This document shows positions 25,000 through 34,261 of a DNA stretch of 64,000 bases, piece by piece (position 1 is the first letter of the stretch; each line of letters opens with the position of its first letter). The translations under genes and the position numbers were made by a program. The stretch lies in assembly GCF_003369565.1 (NCBI RefSeq), contig NZ_PIOD01000006.1, forward strand, positions 1 through 64,000, read 5' to 3'. Source of the DNA: Oceanobacillus chungangensis. Its GTDB lineage: Bacteria > Bacillota > Bacilli > Bacillales > Amphibacillaceae. Under the pieces are notes generated by a model. It was given only the letters and a program-made list of their open reading frames with translations, did not search any database and was not told the DNA's origin.

Positions 25000-25401
25000 A
25001 TGGACACCGAACAAAAGCTTTATCAAGTAGCAATAGATTTGATAGAAAAGAGATATCCTTCAGGTTGGGGTGGAGCCGCAGCAATGTATACGGAAGACGG
25101 GCAAATCTTAACCAGTGTGGCACCAGACGTTATCAATGCTTCGACAGAATTATGTATTGAAACCGGTGCAATTCTTGAAGCACATAAACTAAATACAATG
25201 GTCACTCATACTATTTGTGTTGTTAGGGAAGATGAGGATTCCGAATTTACCGTTTTAACTCCATGTGGTGTATGTCAAGAAAGGCTATTTTACTGGGGAG
25301 AAAATGTAAAAGCTGCTGTAACTAATCCAAATGGTAAATTGGAGTTTAAAACATTACAAGAAATACAACCATATCATTGGTATAAAGCCTATGAAGATTA
25401 A
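25000..25401 (+). CDS. Cytidine/blasticidin-S deaminase-like enzyme
   Basis: A 133-residue zinc-dependent deaminase fold. ELCIETGAILEA provides the Cys-x-Glu zinc and proton-shuttle motif and TPCGVCQERLFYW the PCxxC zinc pair. VKAAVTNPNGKLEFKTLQEIQPYHW matches the C-terminal part of blasticidin-S deaminase, where the substrate-facing residues sit. It is shorter than the usual two-domain cytidine deaminases and of Bsr/BSD length. It would hydrolyse an aminopyrimidine or a cytosine nucleoside antibiotic; the exact substrate is unknown. ATG 25000 follows GGGGGAAAAG. A repeat-type terminator follows. Confidence 0.8.
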   Translation: MDTEQKLYQVAIDLIEKRYPSGWGGAAAMYTEDGQILTSVAPDVINASTELCIETGAILEAHKLNTMVTHTICVVREDEDSEFTVLTPCGVCQERLFYWGENVKAAVTNPNGKLEFKTLQEIQPYHWYKAYED

Positions 25402-25412
25402 TTTTTATTATT

Positions 25413-25465
25413 AAAGTAAATGGTGCGATTGTTAAACGAGGCGATCATAATTGATCGTCTTTTTC
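25413..25465 (+). terminator. Dispersed 'TGGTGCRA' repeat ending in a terminator
   Basis: AAGTAAATGGTGCGATTGTT, AAACGAGGCGATCATAATTG and ATCGTCTTTTTCT. The stem GGCGATCA/TGATCGTC and T run act as the terminator of the deaminase gene. Confidence 0.65.
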
Positions 25466-25572
25466 TATTGCAAAATTCCGTAATTATTTCTTGAATATTG
25501 TGTTAATATTGAGGTGACAGATATTGAAGTAACGAGGCAGGATAATTTAATAAATGATTAGGAGTTGTCTAA

Positions 25573-26130
25573 ATGATTGAACATAGAAAATTTCCGAATT
25601 TAGAAACAGATAGGTTATTATTGCGAAATGTAAATAATGAGGATGTTGATTTTATTTATAGGCTTTTTAGTGATAAGAGGGTATGTGAATTTTTATATGA
25701 TGAAGAATTATTTACAAGTAGAAATGATGCAATAGAGTTTGTTGAATGGAATAAAGATCCAGAAGAAAAGGGATACAATCGTTGGGTATTAGTCAAAAAA
25801 GGTGCTAACCAAGAACAGATTGGAACCTGTGGATATGATAATTGGGACAGAATGAACAATATTGCAGAAATTGGCTATGATTTATGGCACGAATATTGGG
25901 GACAAGGATATATGAAAGAGGCATTAATTAGTGCAATTGAAAGTGGATTTAATCATATGAAATTGAATAGAATTAACGCTTATGTTGCTTTAGATAATGT
26001 TAACTCTATGAAGCTATTAGAAAAAATTGGATTTGTAAATGAAGGAGTATATAGAGATAAGCATTTATTTAGGGGTAAATATTATGACCATTATTCCTTT
26101 TCTTTGTTAAAAAGAGATTGGAACCAATAG
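25573..26130 (+). CDS. GNAT acetyltransferase of the RimJ/RimL type
   Basis: 185 residues beginning with the family opening FPNLETDRLLLRNVNNEDVD. Acetyl-CoA binding is in EIGYDLWHEYWGQGYMKEAL (about 97-116; Q/R-G-x-G/Y loop) and the C-terminal motif is NVNSMKLLEKIGFVNEGVYR. Members acetylate the N-terminus of ribosomal proteins, or other amines; the substrate is unknown. The start ATG is preceded by TTAGGAGT. It is a single gene. Confidence 0.85.
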   Translation: MIEHRKFPNLETDRLLLRNVNNEDVDFIYRLFSDKRVCEFLYDEELFTSRNDAIEFVEWNKDPEEKGYNRWVLVKKGANQEQIGTCGYDNWDRMNNIAEIGYDLWHEYWGQGYMKEALISAIESGFNHMKLNRINAYVALDNVNSMKLLEKIGFVNEGVYRDKHLFRGKYYDHYSFSLLKRDWNQ

Positions 26131-26523
26131 TAAGGTATATTAAATATCAAACTAACGAACACAATTGGTACGTGATTGGTTTTACTGAAACTAATTGGTA
26201 CTTTAGTTGATTAAGAAAATTGACCAGGATCTCTTAATAAAGTCCTTTTTGTGTTAAATAACTAACGGTATACTATCTAAAATGACAGCGCAATTTACGT
26301 CATTTGGTCTGTCATTAAATTAATATGCACCACAAAACAGAGCCATTTAGTATTATACTCTGTCTTTTTTATATTTCCTAAGATAGACGGGCACTAATAT
26401 ATCTTTAATTCGAGTTATTTTCTTTGCCTATTCCTTCCTTGGGTTGTAAAGTTATAGTACCAAAGTATTATGCAATTAAAAAGCTTGCCTATTAGGAAGA
26501 GAATGCAAGGAGAGTATATATAG
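26131..26523. other. Intergenic stretch, no gene seen
   Basis: About 390 bp, AT-rich. It contains a loose palindromic stretch (ATGACAGCGCAATTTACGTC, 26281-26300, with GTCATTTGGTCTGTCATT after it) and two scraps of the dispersed repeats (TTGGTAC). No start with an RBS is found before the ATG at 26524. Confidence 0.3.
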
Positions 26524-28821
26524 ATGAGAAACTGGATTGTAGACCATATACATTCAACAGTTGGATTTGAAGTGAAACATATGATGGTCTCCAAGGTAAG
26601 AGGTCAATTTGATTCCTTTACAGCGGATGTAGAGGCTGATGATTTAACGGATTTAACAACAGCAAAGATTGCATTCAAATTTGAGGGTAATAGTATAAAC
26701 ACACGCAACCGAGAACGTGATAAACACTTAAAATCAGCTGATTTCTTTGATGTTAATAATTACCCAACGATTGATTTTAAATCGACTACAATTACAAAAA
26801 ATGGCGATAGTTATAAACTAACAGGTGATTTAACGATAAAAGCTATAACGAAATCAATAACTTTTGATGTTGCTTTCGGGGGTAAAGCTACAGACCCAAG
26901 GGGAGTAGAAGTTTACGGTTATGAAGCAGAGGCAACAATTAACCGAGATGAATTTGGTCTAACTTGGAATGCAGCCTTAGAAACTGGCGGCGTACTGGTT
27001 GGTAAAGAGGTTAAAATTTTAGTTGAATTAGAATTAAATCATCCAAATCATGTTTTATCAAATGCAACCATTATCAAGAAGCCATCTTTAAGCAAAAGTG
27101 AGTATTTGGAGCATGAAACAGAAAGCAATAAAATTCACAGAATGATTGCCGAAAACTTAACGGACTTTATTTTGATTATTAATAGAAATGGGGTCATTCA
27201 ATATGTCAATCCATCACTAAAAAAAGTGTTAAATGGTGACGTTCCTTCAATTCAAAAGAGTAATTTTTATAAAAACATCCACCCTGATGAACAGGATAAC
27301 GTAAGAAATGAAATTATTTCATATTCTGGCAGAACGATAAAAAAGTCATTAAAAAGGGAATTCCGATTTCTTCATTCAGAAGGATATTATCTGGATGTAG
27401 AGGCAGATATCGTTAGTATAAACAATCCTTCATTTATAAATTATGAAAATGAACTAATTTTAGTCGTCATGCGTGATATAAGTGAACGAAGAGAAGCAGA
27501 AAAAGCGATTTACCAATTAGCATTTCATGATCATCTGACCAATCTTCCTAATCGCCGTTCGTTTATGAATCAGCTTCGTAGTGAAGTTATGGATCGAAAA
27601 TACTCCAGGTCTAAACTGTCTGTATTTTTTATTGATCTGGATAATTTTAAGCAGATTAATGACCAATGGGGACATGATGCAGGAGACCTCGTACTTAAAG
27701 AAGCAGCAGAAAGAATTCAATCAGTTTTACGTCCAACAGATATAGTAGCTAGATTAGGCGGTGATGAATTTGTTGTCATGCTAAGAGATGTGCACGGTGA
27801 AGAAGATGCTATCAATATTGTCCAAATGATGTTATTACAGTTTCAAAAACCTATAGGCGAATCTGATCAAGAGTATCCACTTACCTGCAGTATTGGTGTG
27901 GCAAACTATCCTGATCATGGAGAATCTCCTGAGGATCTGATCCAGAATGCGGACACTGCTCTTTATTATGTAAAAGAACGCGGTAAAAATGATTATATGA
28001 TATTCAATCAACAAATGGAACATCAATCATTAGAAAGGCGTTTACTTGAGAATGCATTAAGACAAGGGATCAGAGAGCAACAATTTTACTTAGAATATCA
28101 ACCGAAAGTTAACATGACTTCAAATAAATTAATGGGAATGGAAGCGTTGGTTAGATGGAATCACCCAGAGTTAGGGATTATTTCTCCAGGGAAATTTATT
28201 CCATTAGCCGAAGAATCGGGATTAATTGTTCCTTTGGGAGAATGGATTCTTAGAGAAAGTTGCCGTCAAGCGTCGGCTTGGGGAGCCTTGGACGTTCCAC
28301 CTTTAACTTTATCTGTAAATATCTCCGTTCGTCAGTTAGTGGACCGAGATTTTGTCGATAAGCTAAAAACAATTTTACAAGAAACAGGATTAAATCCTAG
28401 AAGGCTTGAATTAGAGATTACGGAAAGTGTCTTGGCAAATATCAAAAGTACGATTCCCATTTTAAAAGAAATAAAGAAACTGGGCATCCAGATTTCTATC
28501 GATGATTTTGGAACTGGTTATAGTTCCCTAAGTTATATTAAAGAACTTCCTATTGATACTTTGAAAATCGACCAATCGTTTGTGAAAGATATACATACGA
28601 ATAAAGAAAGTAAAGAAATAGCAAAGGCTATCATAAACTTAGCCAGTTCTATTGGATTAAATGTGATTGCAGAGGGAATCGAACTTGAGGAACATGTGGA
28701 CGAACTCAGTAAAGATGGATGTATACTTGGACAAGGATACTTTTACAGTAGACCATTGAAGGTAGAAGCATTTGAGGACTATATGACAACTAATCAGGAA
28801 TCGTTATATAGCCTGAACTAG
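26524..28821 (+). CDS. YceI-PAS-GGDEF-EAL fusion, predicted c-di-GMP enzyme
   Basis: A 765-residue protein without TM segments or signal peptide. Residues 1-175 are a complete YceI domain (WIVDHIHSTVGFEVKHMMVS at the N-terminus), a lipocalin-like fold that binds isoprenoid lipids. A PAS domain (about 200-320) follows, then GGDEF (about 333-490) and EAL (about 508-755). Catalytic motifs look intact: GGDEF at 412-416 with an I-site RPTD (403-406) at the right spacing; EAL at 540-542, EITESV, DDFGTGYSS (660-668), KIDQSF and AEGIE. So both synthesis and hydrolysis of cyclic di-GMP are possible, perhaps controlled by what the YceI or PAS domain binds. YceI proteins are usually exported and stand alone; fusion to a cytoplasmic signalling enzyme is unusual. 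ATG 26524 follows AAGGAGAG. Confidence 0.85.
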   Translation: MRNWIVDHIHSTVGFEVKHMMVSKVRGQFDSFTADVEADDLTDLTTAKIAFKFEGNSINTRNRERDKHLKSADFFDVNNYPTIDFKSTTITKNGDSYKLTGDLTIKAITKSITFDVAFGGKATDPRGVEVYGYEAEATINRDEFGLTWNAALETGGVLVGKEVKILVELELNHPNHVLSNATIIKKPSLSKSEYLEHETESNKIHRMIAENLTDFILIINRNGVIQYVNPSLKKVLNGDVPSIQKSNFYKNIHPDEQDNVRNEIISYSGRTIKKSLKREFRFLHSEGYYLDVEADIVSINNPSFINYENELILVVMRDISERREAEKAIYQLAFHDHLTNLPNRRSFMNQLRSEVMDRKYSRSKLSVFFIDLDNFKQINDQWGHDAGDLVLKEAAERIQSVLRPTDIVARLGGDEFVVMLRDVHGEEDAINIVQMMLLQFQKPIGESDQEYPLTCSIGVANYPDHGESPEDLIQNADTALYYVKERGKNDYMIFNQQMEHQSLERRLLENALRQGIREQQFYLEYQPKVNMTSNKLMGMEALVRWNHPELGIISPGKFIPLAEESGLIVPLGEWILRESCRQASAWGALDVPPLTLSVNISVRQLVDRDFVDKLKTILQETGLNPRRLELEITESVLANIKSTIPILKEIKKLGIQISIDDFGTGYSSLSYIKELPIDTLKIDQSFVKDIHTNKESKEIAKAIINLASSIGLNVIAEGIELEEHVDELSKDGCILGQGYFYSRPLKVEAFEDYMTTNQESLYSLN

Positions 28822-29074
28822 AATTGATTCATGAAAGTTACAAGACAAGCGATTTCATATGTTTTATGGTAACAGGTAACGGATATCTATTAAAATTGAA
28901 CCTAGATGATTATTCTATTATAATATCGAAGCGAGAAAGTGTAATTCTTATCCGTTTCTATAATGTTACTATTCTCGTCCTTTTTAATTGATCAACTATC
29001 TAAGTATTGGATTCGACTCATTTACATAGAACTACTATGCATTATGGTAGAATTGTTATGGAGGTTTTGTGACG

Positions 29075-29362
29075 ATGGAAATTATAATCTTGGTTATTAT
29101 TTTAGGAATAGCTTCACTTGTGAATAAGATATACGATAGAGTGAATATAGATAATTACTCCCCACTTTGGGAGTATTTCGCTAAATCCCTCCTCTACGGA
29201 ATCATCATCGTATTTACAATGCTTTACGGTAAAGAATCGCTGGATGAGCTTTCCCCGCTTGAATGGGCCATTGTTGCTGTGTCAGCAATCGAAGGAACAG
29301 GGAACTATATCAATTATATAAAAGAATCAAAAAAAATGAAAAGCAAAAAAGCAAAAAAGTAA
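29075..29362 (+). CDS. Hypothetical small two- to three-TM protein
   Basis: 95 residues from ATG 29075, which is 10 nt after GGAGG; GTG 29069 is 4 nt after it and also possible. TM segments at about 2-15, 35-55 and 65-80 flank a short loop, and the tail is strongly basic (KESKKMKSKKAKK). I do not recognise it. It is followed by its own terminator. Confidence 0.5.
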   Translation: MEIIILVIILGIASLVNKIYDRVNIDNYSPLWEYFAKSLLYGIIIVFTMLYGKESLDELSPLEWAIVAVSAIEGTGNYINYIKESKKMKSKKAKK

Positions 29363-29390
29363 GGTCATTTAGCATATGTCCTTACTTTTT
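29353..29390 (+). terminator. Intrinsic terminator
   Basis: AAAAAGTAAGG pairs with CCTTACTTTTT around a 15-nt loop, and overlaps the end of the preceding gene. Confidence 0.65.
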
Positions 29391-29685
29391 CCTTCTCAAA
29401 GATTTGTTATTTCCGTGTATTATACTATATATCGTTGGACTGTTAATATGTAATGCACCACTTTTTCAATCCAATTTGCAAGCTACCTCATTTCAGATTA
29501 TGCTCTCAACGTCCTTCATCTCAGCTGCCCCATCATCTTCAAATTTACCTTTGAGTACTTCTAATTTCTACTTATGTAGTAACAATACTCCTTTACACTC
29601 TAATAATATTAATCTAACTTTATCACAATTATTTTACATTAGAACTCCTAATAAATTAAATGAATATATTAATACATATTTTCTA

Positions 29686-29714
29686 TTGACTAAACGTTCA
29701 TTCAATAATAAAAT
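29686..29714 (+). promoter_or_regulatory. Promoter with overlapping palindromic operator of the hydrolase-TetR operon
   Basis: TTGACT (29686-29691) and TAAAAT (29709-29714) are 17 bp apart. The -35 and spacer form an imperfect 20-bp palindrome, TTGACTAAACGTTCATTCAA (29686-29705), 16 of 20 positions symmetrical around ACGT. This is the form of a TetR-family operator, and the TetR gene is the second gene of the operon that starts here. Confidence 0.65.
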
Positions 29715-29750
29715 ATAACAGAAAATTCATTTAAATCGGGAAGGAGTGCA

Positions 29751-30503
29751 TTGGATTTATATTTCGAGAGCACTGGCAATGGGCATCCTGTTGTTCTTAT
29801 CCATAGTGGAGGGGCTGATTTGAGGCTATGGACATTTTTAGCACCTCTTTTATCGAAGCATTACAACGTGATTACTTTTGATGGCCGTGGTGCTTGTAAA
29901 TCACCATCTCCTTTAAAACATGCAAACTATGTTGAAGACGTACGGAAACTTATGGATTACCTAGAGCTTAAACAGGCAACGATTATTGGCCACTCGATGG
30001 GTGGGCAGATTGCAACGGATTTTGCACTAAATTACCCTGAAAGAGTATCAAAACTTGTATTAATTGCTCCTGCTTTAACTGGTTATTCTTATTCAAAAGA
30101 GTTTGAAAACTATCATATCAAAATATCGGAAGCTGCACCAAATATAGATAAAATGTTAGAACTTGCACTTAATTCCCCAACTTATCAAGTCGTTATCGAC
30201 AGTCCACAAAAAGATCTCACGGCTAAAATGCTTAGGCAGCATTTCGAGCGAGTGCTTGAGTGGCCCGCTGATTTCCGCATAAAATGGCCTCAGCCGAAAG
30301 CATATGAAAGATTAGAAGAATTGAATCCCGAAACATTATTTATTATCGGCGATAAGGACTTGGCAGATAATTATCGGGTTGCCGATTGTTTCCGTAAGGT
30401 TGCAAACATCCGATTCATTGAAATGCAAAATGCCGATCATATGTTACCGCTTACTCACTCTGAAGATTTATATCAAGAAATCACTGCATTTATGGAGGTG
30501 TGA
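29751..30503 (+). CDS. Alpha/beta-hydrolase
   Basis: A 250-residue alpha/beta hydrolase. The oxyanion region is LIHSGGADLRLW, the nucleophile elbow GHSMGG (Ser82), the acid in FIIGDKDLADN and the histidine in MQNADHMLPLTH near the C-terminus. It cleaves an ester, lactone or similar substrate; none can be named. TTG 29751 is the start (GGAAGGAG 4 nt upstream). It is the first gene of a two-gene operon with a TetR regulator 6 bp downstream, which probably responds to its substrate or a toxic relative. Confidence 0.8.
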   Translation: MDLYFESTGNGHPVVLIHSGGADLRLWTFLAPLLSKHYNVITFDGRGACKSPSPLKHANYVEDVRKLMDYLELKQATIIGHSMGGQIATDFALNYPERVSKLVLIAPALTGYSYSKEFENYHIKISEAAPNIDKMLELALNSPTYQVVIDSPQKDLTAKMLRQHFERVLEWPADFRIKWPQPKAYERLEELNPETLFIIGDKDLADNYRVADCFRKVANIRFIEMQNADHMLPLTHSEDLYQEITAFMEV

Positions 30504-30509
30504 AGTTAA

Positions 30510-31094
30510 ATGCCGCGTACACCCGAAGAGAATGACCGTATCCGCCAAGCGTCCAAAGAAAAAATTCGTGCTACAGCTATGGAGTTATTTATTAAACAAG
30601 GATATTACGCTACTTCTATAAGCGATATTGCCAATCAAGCGGGCATTTCGAAAGGGTTACTCTATAGCTATTATAAAGGGAAAGAAATGTTGCTATCTGA
30701 AATGGTTGAGGCCAGAATTAGGGAAGTGGTTGACGTAATGGCAGAAGCAGTCGATATGGAGACACCTACTGAGCAGCTTAAATATATTGTCAATGGTGCG
30801 ATTGATAATATCCATAAAAATCCGGAAGTCCATCGATTCTATCTGCACTTGCAAACTCAGCCAGAAGCAGATGAAGAGCTGATAAAATACAGTCATCGCA
30901 TTATTGATGAAAATACTAGACAGTTTGAGTTGCAATGTAAAATATTTGAAAAAATGGGAGAAAAAGATTCAAGAAGGCGATCATTATATTTTTCAACTGT
31001 ACTACAAGGTATGATGTTGATGATCTCTACCTATCCAGGAAAGTTTCCGATAGAAGAACTCAAGCAGCAGATTATAAGGGAATTTTGTAACTAG
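30510..31094 (+). CDS. TetR-family transcriptional regulator
   Basis: A 194-residue TetR regulator. The N-terminal HTH is clear: MELFIKQGYYATSISDIANQ, AGISKGLLYSYYKGKEML. The C-terminal effector domain is all helical and unlike any I can name. It starts at ATG 30510 with GGAGG at 30494-30498, and is coupled to the hydrolase gene. It probably represses both genes through the palindrome at 29686-29705. Confidence 0.85.
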   Translation: MPRTPEENDRIRQASKEKIRATAMELFIKQGYYATSISDIANQAGISKGLLYSYYKGKEMLLSEMVEARIREVVDVMAEAVDMETPTEQLKYIVNGAIDNIHKNPEVHRFYLHLQTQPEADEELIKYSHRIIDENTRQFELQCKIFEKMGEKDSRRRSLYFSTVLQGMMLMISTYPGKFPIEELKQQIIREFCN

Positions 31095-31220
31095 CCTATC
31101 GTTTAAAACGAGCTTATCTTTAGTAGAGTTTAAACAAAAATCCTCAACACGAGCATTTTAAGAAAGGGATTGTGTTCTTTTGTACAGGGCCATTTAGCGG
31201 AAGAGTGAGGGGGGATATGA

Positions 31221-31385
31221 ATGCGTAACGTAAGCTGGTTCCCAGTTTATTTATTTATATTCATGATGACAGTTGTTGGTTTTTTAGTATTTGACAATAT
31301 GACTTCATCAATCATTTTTGGGATAAGTGTCGGTGGTATATTTGGTTGGTTATTTACCAGTAAAAAATCTAGAGATGATGAATAG
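31221..31385 (+). CDS. Small two-TM hypothetical protein
   Basis: 54 residues from ATG 31221, preceded by GTGAGGGGGG. Two hydrophobic segments (FPVYLFIFMMTVVGFLVF and SIIFGISVGGIFGWLFT) with a basic tail KKSRDDE. No known family. It sits between the TetR gene and a second hydrolase on the same strand. Confidence 0.5.
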   Translation: MRNVSWFPVYLFIFMMTVVGFLVFDNMTSSIIFGISVGGIFGWLFTSKKSRDDE

Positions 31386-31491
31386 TATGTTGCTTCTTTT
31401 ACTACCCTATTTCAGAAAATGGCGCTTAAATGTGCTCTTGCTGTATTTATAGGTCATTAATAATGAAATCCAACAAAGGAGATGATAGGAA

Positions 31492-32190
31492 ATGGAATCG
31501 ATGGAAATAAAGGTGAAACAAATTGAATTAAATGGACTCACGTTTCAGTATCGCGAGACTGGGGAACCTTCTTCACCACCGATTGTTGCACTTCACGCAA
31601 TGGGATCAGGTGCAGAAACATGGGACCAAGTGGCTGCTGAATTAGGAGGGGAATACCGTGTTTTAGCTTTAGACCAGCGGGGGCATGGTGGGAGCGCGAG
31701 AACTAGCAAATACTCTTTTGAACTAATGTGTGATGACTTACTTCATTTTGCAGATGCTATGAATCTTGAAAGGTTTACCCTAATTGGTCATTCAATGGGA
31801 GGAACAGTATCCTATCTTTTCTCGGAAACATTTCCGTCAAGGATAGAACGGTTGATTATTGAAGACACTCCACCGCCTTTTCAGGATGAGCCGATTGAAA
31901 TTCCTTCCAGCCCTTCTGAACCTCTACCGTTTGATTGGGAGGTTGTACCATCGATTCTAAGTCAACTTAATGAACCCAATCCCGAATGGTGGGCGCGTCT
32001 TACCGGCATTACGATGCCGACTCTTATTATAGGTGGTGGATCCAGTCACATTCCTCAAAACAAATTGCAGGAAGTTTCTGAGCTTATTCCGAAATGTGAA
32101 TTGGTAACGATACAGGATGCTGGGCATTTTGTGCACGATGATAATTTATTAGCCTTTATGGCTGCTGTAAAAAGTTTTCTTAATTCGTGA
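31492..32190 (+). CDS. Alpha/beta-hydrolase, second
   Basis: A 232-residue alpha/beta hydrolase. The catalytic Ser101 is in LIGHSMGGTVS, the His in IQDAGHFVHDDN, the oxyanion strand VALHAMGSGAETW. The region between the nucleophile and the acid is shortened compared with common hydrolases of about 270 residues, so the lid is minimal. ATG 31492 follows AAAGGAG. It is not obviously part of the TetR operon, because a 55-residue gene and about 100 bp lie between. Confidence 0.8.
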   Translation: MESMEIKVKQIELNGLTFQYRETGEPSSPPIVALHAMGSGAETWDQVAAELGGEYRVLALDQRGHGGSARTSKYSFELMCDDLLHFADAMNLERFTLIGHSMGGTVSYLFSETFPSRIERLIIEDTPPPFQDEPIEIPSSPSEPLPFDWEVVPSILSQLNEPNPEWWARLTGITMPTLIIGGGSSHIPQNKLQEVSELIPKCELVTIQDAGHFVHDDNLLAFMAAVKSFLNS

Positions 32191-32280
32191 GTTTCCGATT
32201 GTTATTAATTAAGTGGCTAGAAGGCTATTAATTCTGCTTGAACTATTTTTCATTGAAGAGTGCGATTGTGCAAGACCATT

Positions 32281-32322
32281 AGTCTAATTCCTCTATAAAA
32301 TGTGGGGGAATTAGACTTTTTT
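32281..32322 (+). terminator. Intrinsic terminator
   Basis: AGTCTAATTCC pairs with GGAATTAGACT, followed by six T. Confidence 0.75.
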
Positions 32323-32679
32323 ACCTTTCCAAAATCCTTAACGTTATACATCCACTTTTCTTGATATTACTATTGGTAAGCATGTTGGCAACAAGTGGTA
32401 AATTCTTGTGAGAATTGCTGTTAAAAAACATCGCAGAAGAGGTATATTCTTATAATCATATTCAATTTCTCCAATATTAGATATTCGTTCCATATAGAAA
32501 CAGATGCCTTTGAAGAGAAGATTGAAAAATACAAGGAATTTAGTGAAGCTCCCTGAGCTGTTGGGGATGCAAACGCAAATCAGGTTAATCTGGTCTCTTC
32601 AAAGGTAGTAGTTGAAAATCCTGTTAAATAGAAAATGAATAGATGGTTTTGAAAAAGGTTACTAATTATTAAATGTTTA
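32323..32679. other. Intergenic stretch with a coding scrap
   Basis: Plus-strand 32494-32630 reads ETDAFEEKIEKYKEFSEAP, a stop, then AVGDANANQVNLVSSKVVVE and a stop. This looks like the C-terminus of a decayed protein, not recognised. Confidence 0.3.
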
Positions 32680-33150
32680 TTAATTGACGGATGTCGCCTT
32701 GCTATTGGACTCAGCTTTAGACTTTACGTCGTCTTTAGCGGATAATAATTGATCCTTTGGCTCTACTGCTCTATCTTTTACATCGACTAATTCACCTTGT
32801 GCGTCTTTCACTGAAGACACAACTTCTTTTGATTCCTCAACTACATTTTTAGTTGTATCTTTAATATCTTTAACTTGTGTATCCAAAATTGCCTGTATTT
32901 TATTGATTGCCTCTTTGGAAATCTCTGTTGCATTCTGAATACGAGTGATAATAGCATTCTTCGTACCATTTGGATCTTCTTTAATTGTTGTTGCATATTT
33001 GCTTACAGAATCCTTCATGTTCTTAGAAGTATCTTTTACTTTCTCGCGAGCATTACTATTCAGAAGAACTAATGAAGAAGCTCCTGCAATTATTCCAGCA
33101 ACAATCAATCCTGTTTTTGCCTTTTTATGTTTTTCTATTGTCATATCCAA
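32680..33150 (-). CDS. YtxH-like membrane-anchored stress protein
   Basis: 156 residues: a basic N-terminus, one TM segment (TGLIVAGIIAGASSLVLL) and a long charged, Lys/Glu-rich amphipathic helix region typical of YtxH-domain general stress proteins (AREKVKDTSKNMKDSVSKYA). It probably lies along the membrane with a coiled-coil tail. I chose TTG 33150, which is 8 nt after AAGGGAG; an ATG is two codons downstream. The function of the family is unclear, though members are in stress regulons. Confidence 0.65.
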   Translation of the reverse strand: MDMTIEKHKKAKTGLIVAGIIAGASSLVLLNSNAREKVKDTSKNMKDSVSKYATTIKEDPNGTKNAIITRIQNATEISKEAINKIQAILDTQVKDIKDTTKNVVEESKEVVSSVKDAQGELVDVKDRAVEPKDQLLSAKDDVKSKAESNSKATSVN

Positions 33151-33355
33151 TGAAAAAACTCCCTTTCATAATATAGATATTATTTATTGGTTATTCTTTA
33201 AATTCCCGTAATGCAACAGAATAAACATCTACTTTCAGGAGATTAGAAAACGGATAATAAGAAAAAAATCCGAACGAATTCTAATTAAAAAATTTTGAAA
33301 TATAGTTCGGATTCTTCTTAGCCTAATACACTTTTCTCCCAGCCGCTTCTTCATT

Positions 33356-34261
33356 TTATTGAAAAATACGCATCAGATTAACCGGATAATCGATCCATGG
33401 ATTGCGATTGCCCTGGATTTCATAGATAGCGAGATTGTGATGCTTCTCATAAATGCCAGGTGGAAAATCTTCATGCCATTTCAGGAGTAGAGATACATCT
33501 ATTTCCTTTTTATGGGAAGCTTCTATTTCATCAGGATATCTTAGTAAAAAATAGAGCATGGCTCGGGCAACAGCACCTTTTCCGTATTCCGGTTCAAATC
33601 GTTCATCCAATGACTTGCCGCAGGATTCCTTTACACCCTGGACGGATATCAGTTCTGGATTGTAGTCGCTGAAATCATGGTATGGGAAGTTGCTCCGCAT
33701 TGAGTTACAGGCTGGATCACACGTGAATAAATGGTGAATATCCCCGCGCATTGGCTCCCTCTCATTGAACCAGGACTGTGGTACGACATGCTCACAATTA
33801 TATTTAAAGTTCGATTCAATTTGCGCTAGACGTTGCTCTTCGTTTTGCCCGGAAGCTTGGAATGCTTCTGCTGCTTCCCTTCGTTTCCTTGTAGTATTCG
33901 CATCTTCTTTAATGACATTTTCGGGTTGTCTAATTTTTCCCGAGTAAATGCTTTTTAATCTGCCATCTGGCTGGAGGTCGACCCAAGGATATACATACTC
34001 AGATGGATCGTAACGGACAATGTTTGTATGGCTTGCTTCCAGCAGCTGACGGATAGAGTCCAGGATACCTGGCTGCATAAAATTAATGTTTTGGTAGTAC
34101 TGGGAGATGATCTGTGCGTCCTTTTCTACATCATAATAAGCGTTTTGATCCAGCTGGATAAGGGCTTTTGCGTTCGCTGTTTCTGAAAGGATTTGCTGAA
34201 TACGCTCAGGTTCCATTGATACGGGAAGCAGCTTCTCAGTCTGTTCAGTTGATAAGATCAT
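33356..34261 (-). CDS. Endonuclease I family protein
   Basis: 301 residues. NCEHVVPQSWF, the metal-binding His-containing MRGDIHHLFTCD, and GNRNPWIDYPVNLM at the end are the conserved core of endonuclease I (EndA/Bsn family), a metal-dependent, non-specific DNA/RNA nuclease with the beta-beta-alpha metal fold. Members are normally secreted, but this one has no signal peptide and an extra helical N-terminal domain of about 100 residues (EQTEKLLPVSMEPERIQQIL), so it may act inside the cell. AAGGAGG sits 7 nt before the ATG. It is a lone gene. Confidence 0.8.
   Translation of the reverse strand: MILSTEQTEKLLPVSMEPERIQQILSETANAKALIQLDQNAYYDVEKDAQIISQYYQNINFMQPGILDSIRQLLEASHTNIVRYDPSEYVYPWVDLQPDGRLKSIYSGKIRQPENVIKEDANTTRKRREAAEAFQASGQNEEQRLAQIESNFKYNCEHVVPQSWFNEREPMRGDIHHLFTCDPACNSMRSNFPYHDFSDYNPELISVQGVKESCGKSLDERFEPEYGKGAVARAMLYFLLRYPDEIEASHKKEIDVSLLLKWHEDFPPGIYEKHHNLAIYEIQGNRNPWIDYPVNLMRIFQ

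Noticed and set aside
29263-29718. A 151-codon open frame on the plus strand
   Set aside because: It overlaps the RBS-preceded gene at 29075-29362 in another frame and then runs through AT-rich intergenic DNA. It has no RBS and its composition is not protein-like.
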